Positions 34,838 through 43,601 of a DNA stretch of 64,000 nucleotides are shown here, one piece after another. Position numbers and translations under genes: made by a program. This DNA comes from Paenibacillus brasilensis. Its GTDB lineage: Bacteria > Bacillota > Bacilli > Paenibacillales > Paenibacillaceae. The stretch is from contig NZ_CP045298.1 in NCBI RefSeq assembly GCF_009363115.1, positions 5,205,501 through 5,269,500 of the forward strand, read 5' to 3'. Below the pieces are notes generated by a model, which made no database searches, was not told the origin of the DNA, and saw nothing but the letters and a program-made list of their open reading frames with translations. Positions within the stretch are counted from its first letter, which is position 1; each line of letters opens with the position of its first letter.

Positions 34838-35559
34838 AATTTGTTCTTTTCTGCTTGTGTCAACCGTCTGCCCTGGATATCAAACACCAGCTTGCCATTG
34901 TTCAGTCCCCATATACGGGTCGCAAAGCGTTCAGCCATTTCCAGCGGCAGTACAGTAATAACTGTCACCCGTTCATCAGAAGACAGCTTGCGGAAGGTAT
35001 CCATTACATGTGCCGCTGAAGTTGGATCGAGGCCATTAACAGGCTCATCAGCCAAAATTACCTTGGCTCCGTGAACGAGGGCACGCGCTGTCGCTACCCG
35101 CTGCCGTTCGCCGCCGCTGAGCTTGTCGCATTTATCATGCGCCTTATCCAGCAGTCCCAATTCCTCAAGTACGTCCATCGCTCCCATATAATCATCAGAA
35201 CGCACCATACCCGTCACCATTCTCCACCATGGAGTTTGACCTGATCTGCCAATGAGCACATTTTTGAGAGCGGTCCGATTCATATTTAGATGCGGATTTT
35301 GCTCGAGGTATGCCCATTCCCGCTTTATTTTCATCTTGCCCGTCCAGCCGGATTTCAGCACATCATTACCGTCAACAATTAAACTGCCTTCTTGCCACGG
35401 CTCTTGCAAAGCAAGACAACGAAGCAGCGTTGTTTTGCCGCTTCCACTTGGCCCCACTACGGCAATGAGCTCGCCCTGATGAATATCGGCATCAATTCCT
35501 CGAAGTAACGGGGTCCGTTCCGGCCCCACTTGCTTGGTCAGCTTCTGAATTCTAATCAT
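34834..35559 (-). CDS. ABC transporter ATPase without permease (PhnC-like)
   Basis: A 241-residue ABC ATPase. Walker A GPSGSGKTT is at about residues 36-44, with Q-loop YLEQNPHLN, signature KLSGGERQR, Walker B VILADEPVNGLDP, and H-loop region VTVITVLPLE. The usual switch His is not obvious there. Closest in style to PhnC/LolD-type proteins. No permease or binding protein is adjacent; instead it heads an operon with an FG-GAP lipoprotein and a two-component system. It may energise a permease encoded elsewhere or act in signalling as in Bce/Yxd modules (inference). Confidence 0.8.
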   Translation of the reverse strand: MIRIQKLTKQVGPERTPLLRGIDADIHQGELIAVVGPSGSGKTTLLRCLALQEPWQEGSLIVDGNDVLKSGWTGKMKIKREWAYLEQNPHLNMNRTALKNVLIGRSGQTPWWRMVTGMVRSDDYMGAMDVLEELGLLDKAHDKCDKLSGGERQRVATARALVHGAKVILADEPVNGLDPTSAAHVMDTFRKLSSDERVTVITVLPLEMAERFATRIWGLNNGKLVFDIQGRRLTQAEKNKL

Positions 35560-35641
35560 CTATGTGATTCCCCTTTGTCCGCCATCAATACTGTCTATAG
35601 TTTATAGCAAATATAAAACAAATACCATGCATACCACAGTT

Positions 35642-36799
35642 TTAAGCTGTCAATACTCTTTTTCTGGTCAACAGTCCCAGCAAGCCAAAAACAACGTAGC
35701 TACCTCCTAGAACCAGAAACATACTGCCTTGAGTCCCGAAGTCCAGCAGCCCTCCACTAATATTAGGTCCGATCACGCTTCCCAGATTAAAATGAAAGGA
35801 TGCCAGTACATTGGCGGCTGCCAAAAATGATTTGGGCAGCAGATCGGCGGCATAAGCCAAGCCAAGGGAGAAAAAAGAGCCGACCAATCCACCCGCTATG
35901 GTCAACAGGACCAAAGTGAACATAAAATGATTGCCGCTCCAAGCTAACAGCATAAAGGTCAAGCCACCTGCTATACCTACGCTCATTAGCACCTTTTTAC
36001 GTCCCCAACGGTCACTTAATATACCTAGCGGCAGCTGTAGCACCAACCCACCCAAGCTGACAAACGGCAGCAATGCAGCAATTTCAGCGGTATCGAAGCC
36101 AATACGCAGGCCATAGACTGGAAAGTTGCTGTTCAGACTGGCTTCCATATAGCCGTAGAGAAACGCAGGCAATAAAGCGTACCATGCCCAGCTGTAGCTG
36201 CGCCGGAATCTTAGTGCGGGACGTGCTTCGGTTGCCTGCTTCTCCGGCTTGGAATCCGGCAGCTTCATTAGCACCAGCAGTAAAACAAGCAGGCACAGCA
36301 AGGACAGTGCGGCAAACGGAACCATCATTCCATAATCAAGCAGCCATAATCCCAGTGGTCCCATTGCAAAGCCCAGACCGTAGGACATTCCATAAAAGGA
36401 GATGTTGCGGCCACGGTTTTCAGGTGGAGTTACTAGCAAAATCCACAGTTGGGCTGAGTAGTGGAGCGCACTGTCACCTATGCCAACCAGCAGCCGCAGT
36501 ACGAACCACACTCGAATATCAGGGATTAGCGGAAATAGCAGCAACGTCACGAGTACAAGTACCAACCCTCCAGCCATCAGCTTTTTGAAACCCAACCATC
36601 CTAGTGTACGTTCAGCCACCAGCGTCATAGCGAACGAACCTATATATAATGCAGCTGCGTTCATTCCATTTAGCGAAGATGATACCCCCATTTGCTCCAA
36701 CGAGATAGACAAAATAGGTAATAGCAAACCTTGACATAATCCGGCAACGACAATAACCGCAATTAAAATAAAATAATGAACACGTAACGACGATGACAT
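35642..36799 (-). CDS. MFS transporter
   Basis: Major facilitator superfamily exporter of 385 residues with about twelve hydrophobic segments. The loop 2-3 region reads AERTLGWLGFKKL, and DRWGRKKVLM (loop 8-9) is the classical MFS signature. The ATG at 36799 is 7 bp after AGGAGG; an ATG immediately before it would be too close. The gene stands alone downstream of a Fur-box-like sequence, so an iron-related export role is possible but unproven. Multidrug or sugar efflux are alternatives. Confidence 0.85.
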   Translation of the reverse strand: MSSSLRVHYFILIAVIVVAGLCQGLLLPILSISLEQMGVSSSLNGMNAAALYIGSFAMTLVAERTLGWLGFKKLMAGGLVLVLVTLLLFPLIPDIRVWFVLRLLVGIGDSALHYSAQLWILLVTPPENRGRNISFYGMSYGLGFAMGPLGLWLLDYGMMVPFAALSLLCLLVLLLVLMKLPDSKPEKQATEARPALRFRRSYSWAWYALLPAFLYGYMEASLNSNFPVYGLRIGFDTAEIAALLPFVSLGGLVLQLPLGILSDRWGRKKVLMSVGIAGGLTFMLLAWSGNHFMFTLVLLTIAGGLVGSFFSLGLAYAADLLPKSFLAAANVLASFHFNLGSVIGPNISGGLLDFGTQGSMFLVLGGSYVVFGLLGLLTRKRVLTA

Positions 36800-37242
36800 C
36801 ATGGTTCCTCCTGGTAAAAACAATAAAATATCAACAGTAAAAATGAGTCTTAGAGAATGATTTGCATTTCATACCATAATCAATAATAATTCTTATCTAT
36901 ATACATGTTGCGTCGTCATAAAAAAACAGCTAAAAACATGCAAAATCTGGTGATTTTAACGTATTGCAGAAAAGAAGAAAAAATCGTCATCTGAGATGAC
37001 GATTTTACGGAAAAGAGCTTGTCTGATATGTAATCCGACTCCATTCGTTAAGGAGTCACGTATGTTCAATCCGAACCTCTTCATGTCACAGCGCATTAAT
37101 TCATATTATAGTGGACAATGCCCGGCAGAACAAGCCATAATAAATAAGTGAGCAACTTCAAAATGCTCATGTTGTGCTTATGGACGGGCTTAATTCGTTC
37201 ACCGCTCTGGGCTCGAAGACAGAATAGGAGGCATTTGATTCC
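36800..37242. other. Intergenic region with orphan hairpins
   Basis: About 440 bp between divergent genes. It holds a Fur-like site (36853-36871), a terminator-like perfect hairpin AAAATCGTCAT / ATGACGATTTT (36980-37006) that no adjacent gene end explains, and a smaller GACTCC / GGAGTC hairpin around 37039-37059. No coding sequence is apparent, and no known riboswitch class was recognised. Confidence 0.55.
36853..36871 (-). promoter_or_regulatory. Fur-box-like site upstream of the MFS gene
   Basis: TGAAATGCAAATCATTCTC on the minus strand matches 13 of 19 positions of the classical Fur box, with the TCATT half well kept. It lies 54 bp before the MFS start codon in an AT-rich promoter region. 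Confidence 0.35.
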
Positions 37243-38160
37243 ATGAGTTATCAAATTAAAATAGACACTTCTCCAATTTACGAATTATTGGGCAGCTTCA
37301 TGGCCTATGTAACTAAAAAGTGGGTACACGATATGGACCTGGGACATGAATGGATCGACAAGGTGGATGCTCGGCTGCAACACGAGGTTCGTACCGAGCT
37401 TGCTATAGCCCAGGATTGCCCATTTAGCGATTATGACGCACTCTATGCCTGGGCTTTGCTTCGACCGGAGTCGGATGAAATATCCGACTATATCTCTTAT
37501 TTGGAGCACGGCCCGGATAAAGATATGTTTGAGTTGCTTGTTCCGCACATCCCTTTTTTAACCCTTGAAGAATCTTTACGCATACGTAAGGTATATGCAC
37601 CACTCCTCAAATTATGGGACCGCGATTATTTTCGGGCCTTGGAAGGTGAGCTGCGCGCACTGGCAGAGGAAGACGCTGCGGAGAAGCGTATGCTTTTAAG
37701 CAAGATGGAGCCGGAAGCATTGGTTGAATACGCCACAGCTGGATTGATCGTTCCACATATGGAAGATTTGGATACGGTTGTCCTGTTTCCAGTCGTTCAT
37801 AATCGCCCGATTAATTCTTACTGTTTTTATTCGCGCATGCTGCTGATCCAGTATCCGGTAGATATACCCGAGGAAAACGAGGAAGAACCACCTACGCTCC
37901 TGCTGCGGCTTACACGTGCGGTCAATGATCCGCAACGACTGCGAATTTTGCGTTATGTGGCTCAAGGCCCCAAATCTCTGGAAGAAATGCGCCATGATTT
38001 GAGCCGATTGGAAGATACACTTATGTCTGATATGATGATTTTGCGAGTGGCTGGTCTGCTTCGTATTCACATCGGACGCTATCACAAAGAAAAATTCAGC
38101 ATCCGTCCCGACGGAGCGGCTGATTTACAGGTATTTTTGGAATCCTATATTGGATTATAG
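37243..38160 (+). CDS. ArsR-like winged-helix protein
   Basis: A 305-residue probable regulator. The C-terminal 75 residues form an ArsR-type winged helix (RAVNDPQRLRILRYVAQGPKSLEEMRHDLSRLEDTLMSDMMILRVAGLLR, recognised as an HTH in a long run at about 227-277). The larger N-terminal part is acidic, helical and of unknown fold, perhaps sensing a ligand, as in DUF5937-type ArsR proteins. The ATG is about 11 bp after AGGAGG. It precedes the HAD hydrolase gene by 62 bp on the same strand and is probably cotranscribed. Confidence 0.7.
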   Translation: MSYQIKIDTSPIYELLGSFMAYVTKKWVHDMDLGHEWIDKVDARLQHEVRTELAIAQDCPFSDYDALYAWALLRPESDEISDYISYLEHGPDKDMFELLVPHIPFLTLEESLRIRKVYAPLLKLWDRDYFRALEGELRALAEEDAAEKRMLLSKMEPEALVEYATAGLIVPHMEDLDTVVLFPVVHNRPINSYCFYSRMLLIQYPVDIPEENEEEPPTLLLRLTRAVNDPQRLRILRYVAQGPKSLEEMRHDLSRLEDTLMSDMMILRVAGLLRIHIGRYHKEKFSIRPDGAADLQVFLESYIGL

Positions 38161-38222
38161 TTAAACTGAACCTTTAGTTATACGGAACACCGTTAAGCTT
38201 TGGCTTGGAAGGAGTATGTAGC

Positions 38223-38987
38223 ATGTCGTATCCGAAGCAACACATTTTATTTGATCTTGATGACACTTTGGTCCACTGCAATAAGTATTTTGACCAGATT
38301 CTCAACCACTTTTTCGATTTGCTTCAGGAATGGTTTGCAGCCCATAACCTGAAGGAAAATACAATTCGTGAGAAACAAATCGAAATTGATGTGGCTGGTG
38401 TTCATCAGCTGGGCTTTGCCAGCGAGCATTTCCCACAATCGTTGATTGATACGTACCATTTTTTCTCGGAGCAATTCGGACGTCGTATAGATTCTCGGGA
38501 CGAGCAGGAGCTTCGCTCCCTTGGACGAAGTGTGTACGAGCAGGAAATCGAACCGTATCCAGGAATGATCGAAACATTGAACTCACTCCAAAAAGCCGGA
38601 CATTCCCTGCATCTCTACACCGGCGGTGAGCAAATTATTCAGGAAAGAAAGATTGAACAAATGAAGTTGGCTAATTATTTTGATGAGCGTATTTACATTC
38701 GCCAGCATAAAAATGTTGAAGCACTGGAAGAAATCATTCAGATGAATCGCCTGGACCGAAGTATCACCTGGATGATCGGAAACTCCCTGCGTACCGATGT
38801 ATCTCCAGCTCTTGCGGCAGGTATTCATGCTGTATATCTCAAGCAGCCCAAGGAATGGATTTACAATATGGTTGAACTGCAAAAAAACGCGAATTCCGTG
38901 ATGTACACGATTCAAAAGCTAACAGAAGTACCACGAGTGATACATGAAAGCATACAATTGCATCAACAAAAAAGGACCCTCGGATAG
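38223..38987 (+). CDS. HAD-superfamily hydrolase
   Basis: A 254-residue phosphatase-type HAD protein. Motif I FDLDDTLVHC (nucleophile Asp near residue 10), motif II TGG near residue 133, motif III region RKIEQMKLANYFDE, and motif IV MIGNSLRTDVSPALAAG are all present, with a helical cap between I and II. The ATG at 38223 follows GGAAGGAG at good distance. The stop codon TAG lies within the target duplication of the adjacent IS, so the gene was left intact by the insertion. The substrate is unknown. Confidence 0.88.
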   Translation: MSYPKQHILFDLDDTLVHCNKYFDQILNHFFDLLQEWFAAHNLKENTIREKQIEIDVAGVHQLGFASEHFPQSLIDTYHFFSEQFGRRIDSRDEQELRSLGRSVYEQEIEPYPGMIETLNSLQKAGHSLHLYTGGEQIIQERKIEQMKLANYFDERIYIRQHKNVEALEEIIQMNRLDRSITWMIGNSLRTDVSPALAAGIHAVYLKQPKEWIYNMVELQKNANSVMYTIQKLTEVPRVIHESIQLHQQKRTLG

Positions 38988-39055
38988 AGAGCCCTGCAAA
39001 AGCCTTGCTTTTGTTTAAATCAGGACTCCGAACTGGAAAACAGATGCCGAAAAAT

Positions 39056-39098
39056 GCAAAAGGAGCCCATTCTCAAGCGAGGATGGGCTCCTTTTTCT
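39056..39098. terminator. Terminator within the IS at the transposase end
   Basis: Stem AAAAGGAGCCCAT with ATGGGCTCCTTTT (perfect) has the transposase stop codon in its loop. Confidence 0.8.
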
Positions 39099-40550
39099 CT
39101 ATTAGCTTCACCATTCGTTTTACATTTACAACGAATGCCGTGAGGTAAGCTTGTATTCGCATGCCGAAAAGACCCCGGTATTTGGCTCTTCCCATACCGT
39201 AGAATCTCTTCATCTCTGCATTTTTATGTTCAATGATCGGTCTGCGCTTGATCCGCTCCTTAAACGTGTCGCTGAGTTCAAACTCGATCTGCTTCTTGAA
39301 ATGTTCTGCCAAGATCCGAATCGAGTACGTCTTACTTCGAGCACCTGGTTTGTAGCATCCTTCACGTAAAGGGCAGGTTTTACACCTCTCTACATCAAAG
39401 TAGTACACGAGTGAACGGCTTCCTCCGCTGCTCTTACTGCCTTGAATGGCCTTGCGTCTGCTGCGCTCGCCAGCCGGGCAGACAACGAAATCGGCATCCT
39501 TGTTATACTCAAAACCTTTCTGTCGCTCGCCTCCTTCATGAACAATGGGATGCAACGGTACCATGGGGCTTATGTTTTCCGTCTTCATCTTCGCTAAGTT
39601 CCCTTTACTAGAATAAGCTTTATCGGCCATGATTTCGTTCACACTCACGCCGTTTGCTGTGGTCTGTTCTAGCAGCACAGGCAACTGTTTTCCGTCATCT
39701 GTACTGCCCGGTGTAACAACCAAAGCGGTGATGATCTCTTCTTCCGTCATGGCGATATGTTCTTTATAACCAAAAAACGATTTCGAGTTGCTCTTCCAAC
39801 CAAAGCGTGCATCCGGGTCGATGGCCGACAAGATGCCTTTGTGGGACAACAGCCGCTCATCCTCAACGATTTGCTTGGCAATGCCAAGTTTCTCACTCAC
39901 CGCGCCTTCATGATCCGGCAACAGTTCTTCTACCGTCTCGCCAAGTAGCGCCAGGTAAGCCAGCATGATGGGCTCGGCATCTGTCTGTTCACTTTTGACG
40001 CGGGGTAGCATGGGTAGCTTCTTCTCCAGCTTCGGATGGCGTTTGGTGACGACACGAAACAGACGCTTAGCCGCGTCTCGCAGCACGTCGAGTGGTCTTT
40101 GCTTGGGATTACCTGAGTCGCATCCATGATAATGGTTTGGCTTTTCACCAAGCCTCTTTCGATGCACTGGCTGATCACATGTTTCAGGACATCTCCTACC
40201 TGACTCGCCCCCAGCCGGTGATTACGGAACCGCGACAACTGAAATGCATCCGGCACTGAATCCTCCGGTTTGATTCCGATAAACCACTTGTAGGCAAGGT
40301 TCACTTGTGCTTCTTGTACCACCCGCTCGTCAGAGAGGGTATACAAAGTTTGCAAAAATAGCAGACGAAAGAGCAATTCCGGCTCGTTTGCGGGTCTGCC
40401 GTAATACGTGCAGTATGATTGTTCCACGAGCTTGTGAATAAATCCAAAGTCCACCGCCGCATGAATCTTACGCAGCATGTGGTTTTCGGGTACAAGTGTA
40501 TATAACTCCGCATGAAACGACAGCATTAATTGTTTGGCTGGTTGCAGCAA
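39073..40550 (-). pseudogene. IS1182-family transposase, frameshifted
   Basis: DDE transposase split into two overlapping reading frames. The 5' part starts at a TTG at 40550 (LQPAKQLMLSFHAELYTLVP, PELLFRLLFLQTLYTLSDERV) and runs well to IIMDATQV, holding the first catalytic Asp. The 3' part is in another frame from about NPKQRPLDVLRDAAKRL and holds the second Asp (IMADKAYSSKGN) and the Glu (IEHKNAEMKRFYGMGRAKYRG). The frames must join near 40105-40130 and need a one-base insertion to restore about 490 residues. No slippery heptamer was seen at the junction, so decay rather than programmed frameshifting is favoured. Confidence 0.85.
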
Positions 40551-40589
40551 AACGACTCAACTCGCTTTTCCTTTTCTTCCAGTATACAA

Positions 40590-40620
40590 CAAAACCAGTA
40601 CCAACGCGGTACTGGTTTTG
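40590..40620. terminator. Hairpin upstream of the transposase inside the IS
   Basis: A perfect 13-bp stem CAAAACCAGTACC / GGTACTGGTTTTG with a 5-nt loop and following TTTTT on the plus strand. Placed to block transcription or translation entering the transposase from outside, as in many insertion sequences. Confidence 0.75.
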
Positions 40621-40730
40621 TTTTTACAGAAACTGTATTCGTTTTGCAGGGCTCTCTCGGATAGGGTCCTTTTTTGTGATTAAAACATATTAGCCTGCTC
40701 AGTCTGTCTGAATCATCATCTGGACTTTTT

Positions 40731-43073
40731 TCAGCCTTCCTCACGAACGCTAAGTTGCCCTGTACCTGGTTCATTCAGCACAATTCGGGCTTTGACGGTT
40801 GATCCATCTTTACGCTTAAAAGACAACAGCTGTGTCTGTCCCTTCGTCAACAGAGACTTGAGCATCGTTTCCGTAATCTGCTTGCCAGCATATTCCTTCC
40901 AGACGACAAAGCCGCACCCCTGCTTGTAGTGGCTACACCCGTACCCCTTGCGGCCTTCAATAATGCTTCCGCCGCAACTGGAGCGTGGGCAGCTGCCCAG
41001 AGCTTCCCGTCGGCTCGGTGAAGCGCCTGACGGACCGTTGGAGGAGCTGCGCGTAGCTCCAGCGGTTGAGGCTGCCGCATCGGAGGCACGCTCCAACGTT
41101 GCGCTTCCAACGCTGCTACCGCGACCTGATGAGACGCGCGTTCCTTTGGAGGCTGTGCGTCCACTCGCACCTGCACTGCGGGGGCTCCCTTTTCCAGCCG
41201 CACGTTTGCCCCTCGCTTCCTCGCCAAAAGCATTTGCCGGAGCTGGTGGCTGCTGCCTCACCTTGTCAATGATGGACAACGTAAATCTCTTAACGTTATC
41301 CATAAACTTCTCCTGAGCTGCCTCACCCTTGGAAATTTGATGCAAGCGGCGTTCCCATTGTCCTGTCATCTCCGGCGAAGCCAACAGATCGACCCCTGCG
41401 TTACGGATCAGGTCAATGGCCATTTTCCCCTTATCCGTAATGAGAATCTTTTTGCCTTTCATTTCAATGTAGCCGACCTTCTTTAATCGTTCAATGGTGG
41501 CGGCACGTGTTGCAGGTGTTCCTAATCCGGCATCCTTCATAACCTCGCGTAATTCCTCATTCTCCATCTGCTTGCCCGCGCTTTCCATCGCTTTCAGCAA
41601 TGTACCCTCCGTATAACTTTTAGGAGGCTGAGTCGCCTTTTCCTTCATCTCCGCACGAATACAGTCCACTTGACGACCTGCATCAATCTCAAATTTCTTG
41701 TCCGTCCATTCGTCCGTCTCTTCTTCTTCCTCTTTCTTGGATGATTTGCTCTTTTTTCCTTTTTCCTGGTCAGCCTTACTCAAAACGACTTTCCATCCCA
41801 AAGAAAGAAGCTCTTTGATACTTGTTTTAAACAGATGCTTGTCCACCTGCGTCATCACGGTATGCATTTTATATTCAGCAGGAGGAAAAAAATGTGACAA
41901 AAACCTGCGAATAATCAGGTCATATATATTTTGTTCCTCCTTGCTAAGCGTTCCTGGCCTTTTCAAGGTTGGCAAAATAGCATGGTGATCCTCAACACGA
42001 GACGGATTACAGACCGATTTATTCTGTTTATGGACCAAATTAGGGTTTGCTTGTTGTACCAGCTCAGCATAAGGCCCTGTGCCTAACATACGCAGCGCCT
42101 TGTGCATCCCGTCTATATTTTGTTCTGTCGCATAATTAGAGTTGGTACGCGGATAAGAAATGACCTTATGCCGCTCATAAAGAGCTTGTGCCACATCCAA
42201 TGTTTTTTTGGCCGAATAACCATACTTGGCATTCGCCTCGCGTTGAAGCAGCGTCAAATCATACAGTTTAAAAGGATACTCCTTCGTTTGCTTCGTATCA
42301 TACTTTGTAATGCTGCCAGTTTTGCCGCGAACCGCTGCAGCTATCTCCTCGGCTTCTTCGGGTTTAGTTAGTCGATCCCCCTGCCACGCACCTTTGTACT
42401 TGATCTGGTCTTGCTTGAACTCAGCCCATACATCATAAAAGGTTTGAGACTGAAATGCCTCAATTTCCTTTTCCCGATCATGGATTAATGCCAGCACAGG
42501 AGTCTGGACCCGCCCTACCGATAGCAGCGTGTTATGGCGTGTTGTAAAGGCTCTGGAGGCGTTCATACCGATCAGCCAGTCTGCTTCACTTCGTGCCCGC
42601 GCAGCCTGAGTCAAAAATTCAAACTCTGAAGCATCTCGCAGCCGTTCGAAGCCTGTCGCAATACTTTCTGCCGTCAAATCTGAGATCCATAGTCGCTTGA
42701 CCGGCTGACGCAGCTTCAACTGCTGCTGAATCAACGCAAAAATATACTGCCCTTCCCGCCCGGCATCACAAGCATTGACAATGGCATTGCAGCGTTTGGC
42801 CAGCTCACCAATCATTTTTAGCTGATCCTTTGTTTTGGGATTCGGTACTATTTTGAACTGCTCAGGGATAATGGGTAGGTCCCGAATATTCCATCTTTTG
42901 TACTTGTCATCGTATGCATCCGGCTCAGCCAGACCCAGTAAATGACCGATTGCCCAGGTTACAATGTATTTTTCCCCTTCCAAATAGGTGCGGTTATTTT
43001 TAGCACGTGGCTCGATAACAGCGGCAATTGTCCGCCCCATATCTGGTTTCTCAGCAATAATCAACGTCTTCAT
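40731..43073 (-). CDS. topB: DNA topoisomerase III
   Basis: Type IA topoisomerase of 780 residues that passes single strands and decatenates replication intermediates. It has a Toprim domain (TLIIAEKPDMG at 3-13, ACDAGREGQ at 101-109), catalytic Tyr307 in ISYPRTNSNY, and the SVGRVQTPVL motif at about 185. Residues about 630-710 are a Gly/Ser/Arg-rich linker, followed by a Cys-rich terminal domain (CPRSSCGG ... GYGCSHYKQGCGFV) like a zinc ribbon. The ATG follows GGAAGGA. The IS insertion downstream has cut its former terminator. Confidence 0.95.
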   Translation of the reverse strand: MKTLIIAEKPDMGRTIAAVIEPRAKNNRTYLEGEKYIVTWAIGHLLGLAEPDAYDDKYKRWNIRDLPIIPEQFKIVPNPKTKDQLKMIGELAKRCNAIVNACDAGREGQYIFALIQQQLKLRQPVKRLWISDLTAESIATGFERLRDASEFEFLTQAARARSEADWLIGMNASRAFTTRHNTLLSVGRVQTPVLALIHDREKEIEAFQSQTFYDVWAEFKQDQIKYKGAWQGDRLTKPEEAEEIAAAVRGKTGSITKYDTKQTKEYPFKLYDLTLLQREANAKYGYSAKKTLDVAQALYERHKVISYPRTNSNYATEQNIDGMHKALRMLGTGPYAELVQQANPNLVHKQNKSVCNPSRVEDHHAILPTLKRPGTLSKEEQNIYDLIIRRFLSHFFPPAEYKMHTVMTQVDKHLFKTSIKELLSLGWKVVLSKADQEKGKKSKSSKKEEEEETDEWTDKKFEIDAGRQVDCIRAEMKEKATQPPKSYTEGTLLKAMESAGKQMENEELREVMKDAGLGTPATRAATIERLKKVGYIEMKGKKILITDKGKMAIDLIRNAGVDLLASPEMTGQWERRLHQISKGEAAQEKFMDNVKRFTLSIIDKVRQQPPAPANAFGEEARGKRAAGKGSPRSAGASGRTASKGTRVSSGRGSSVGSATLERASDAAASTAGATRSSSNGPSGASPSRREALGSCPRSSCGGSIIEGRKGYGCSHYKQGCGFVVWKEYAGKQITETMLKSLLTKGQTQLLSFKRKDGSTVKARIVLNEPGTGQLSVREEG

Positions 43074-43167
43074 TCATATTCCATTCCTTCCTGACGGCCT
43101 TCTGTTTTCCTTCTTCAAGTCATACATATACATGGATGTACAGGAAACACAGGTAGCATGGCCTCAT

Positions 43168-43202
43168 GCAAAAGGAGCTTTCTCCCGACGAAAGCTCCTT
43201 TG
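43168..43202. terminator. Hairpin terminator upstream of topB
   Basis: A 12-bp stem AAAGGAGCTTTC / GAAAGCTCCTTT with a 7-nt loop, 95 bp before topB. It may be the end of transcripts entering from the gltD side or a leader element of topB. Confidence 0.6.
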
Positions 43203-43548
43203 TAAATTCATTTAGTCTAAACGCTTCAACAATATATGTGTATTATACCATAGATATCATTGTTCTCTCAGGCTATGATTTTGTGAAGCTATGTAAAAAA
43301 CCAACAAACTTGCACAACAATTACTTTGAGTCATGTTTACGTTAAATTATATAACATTAAAATCGAATTATTATTTTTATCCGCAAAATAATTTCATAAT
43401 TCAATAAAAAAGCTACACTTTTCTCCTGCTTTTATGTTATGATCTCTATAGATAATAAATATATATTCAGTTCATTTAATTTATGTGTTAATTTTAATTA
43501 CATTATAGTAACAACACAATAATGGCTCTTTACCTTGCAAATACAACA
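43203..43548. other. AT-rich intergenic stretch
   Basis: About 350 bp of very AT-rich sequence between topB and gltD. No convincing coding sequence or RNA was seen; it may contain the topB promoter. Confidence 0.5.
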
Positions 43549-43576
43549 AAGCCCCATCCGAAGATGGAGCTTTGAC
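43549..43576 (-). terminator. Terminator of gltD
   Basis: Stem CAAAGCCCCATC with GATGGAGCTTTG (one mismatch) and a 4-nt loop, 26 bp after the gltD stop on the minus strand, followed by TTGTATTTG. Confidence 0.65.
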
Positions 43577-43601
43577 ATGAGCTATATAATAGAGCTTGGA
43601 T

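Larger units (their letters stand above)
38988..40655. mobile_element. IS1182-like insertion sequence (about 1.67 kb)
   Basis: Bounded by perfect inverted repeats AGAGCCCTGCAAAA at 38988-39001 and 40642-40655, extendable to 16 bp outward, and flanked by a CTCGGATAG direct duplication (38979-38987 and 40656-40664). Duplication length is 5-9 bp depending on where the repeat is cut. It contains one transposase gene, which is frameshifted, and terminator hairpins at each end. It sits inside a former terminator hairpin between the HAD and topB genes. Confidence 0.92.

Noticed and set aside
40105..40130. Programmed -1 frameshifting in the transposase
   Set aside because: The direction is compatible with -1, but no X-XXY-YYZ slippery heptamer was found at the homology switch point, so decay is simpler.
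43203..43548. AT-rich stretch as an origin or centromere-like element
   Set aside because: No iterons, DnaA-box clusters or partition-type repeats were seen.
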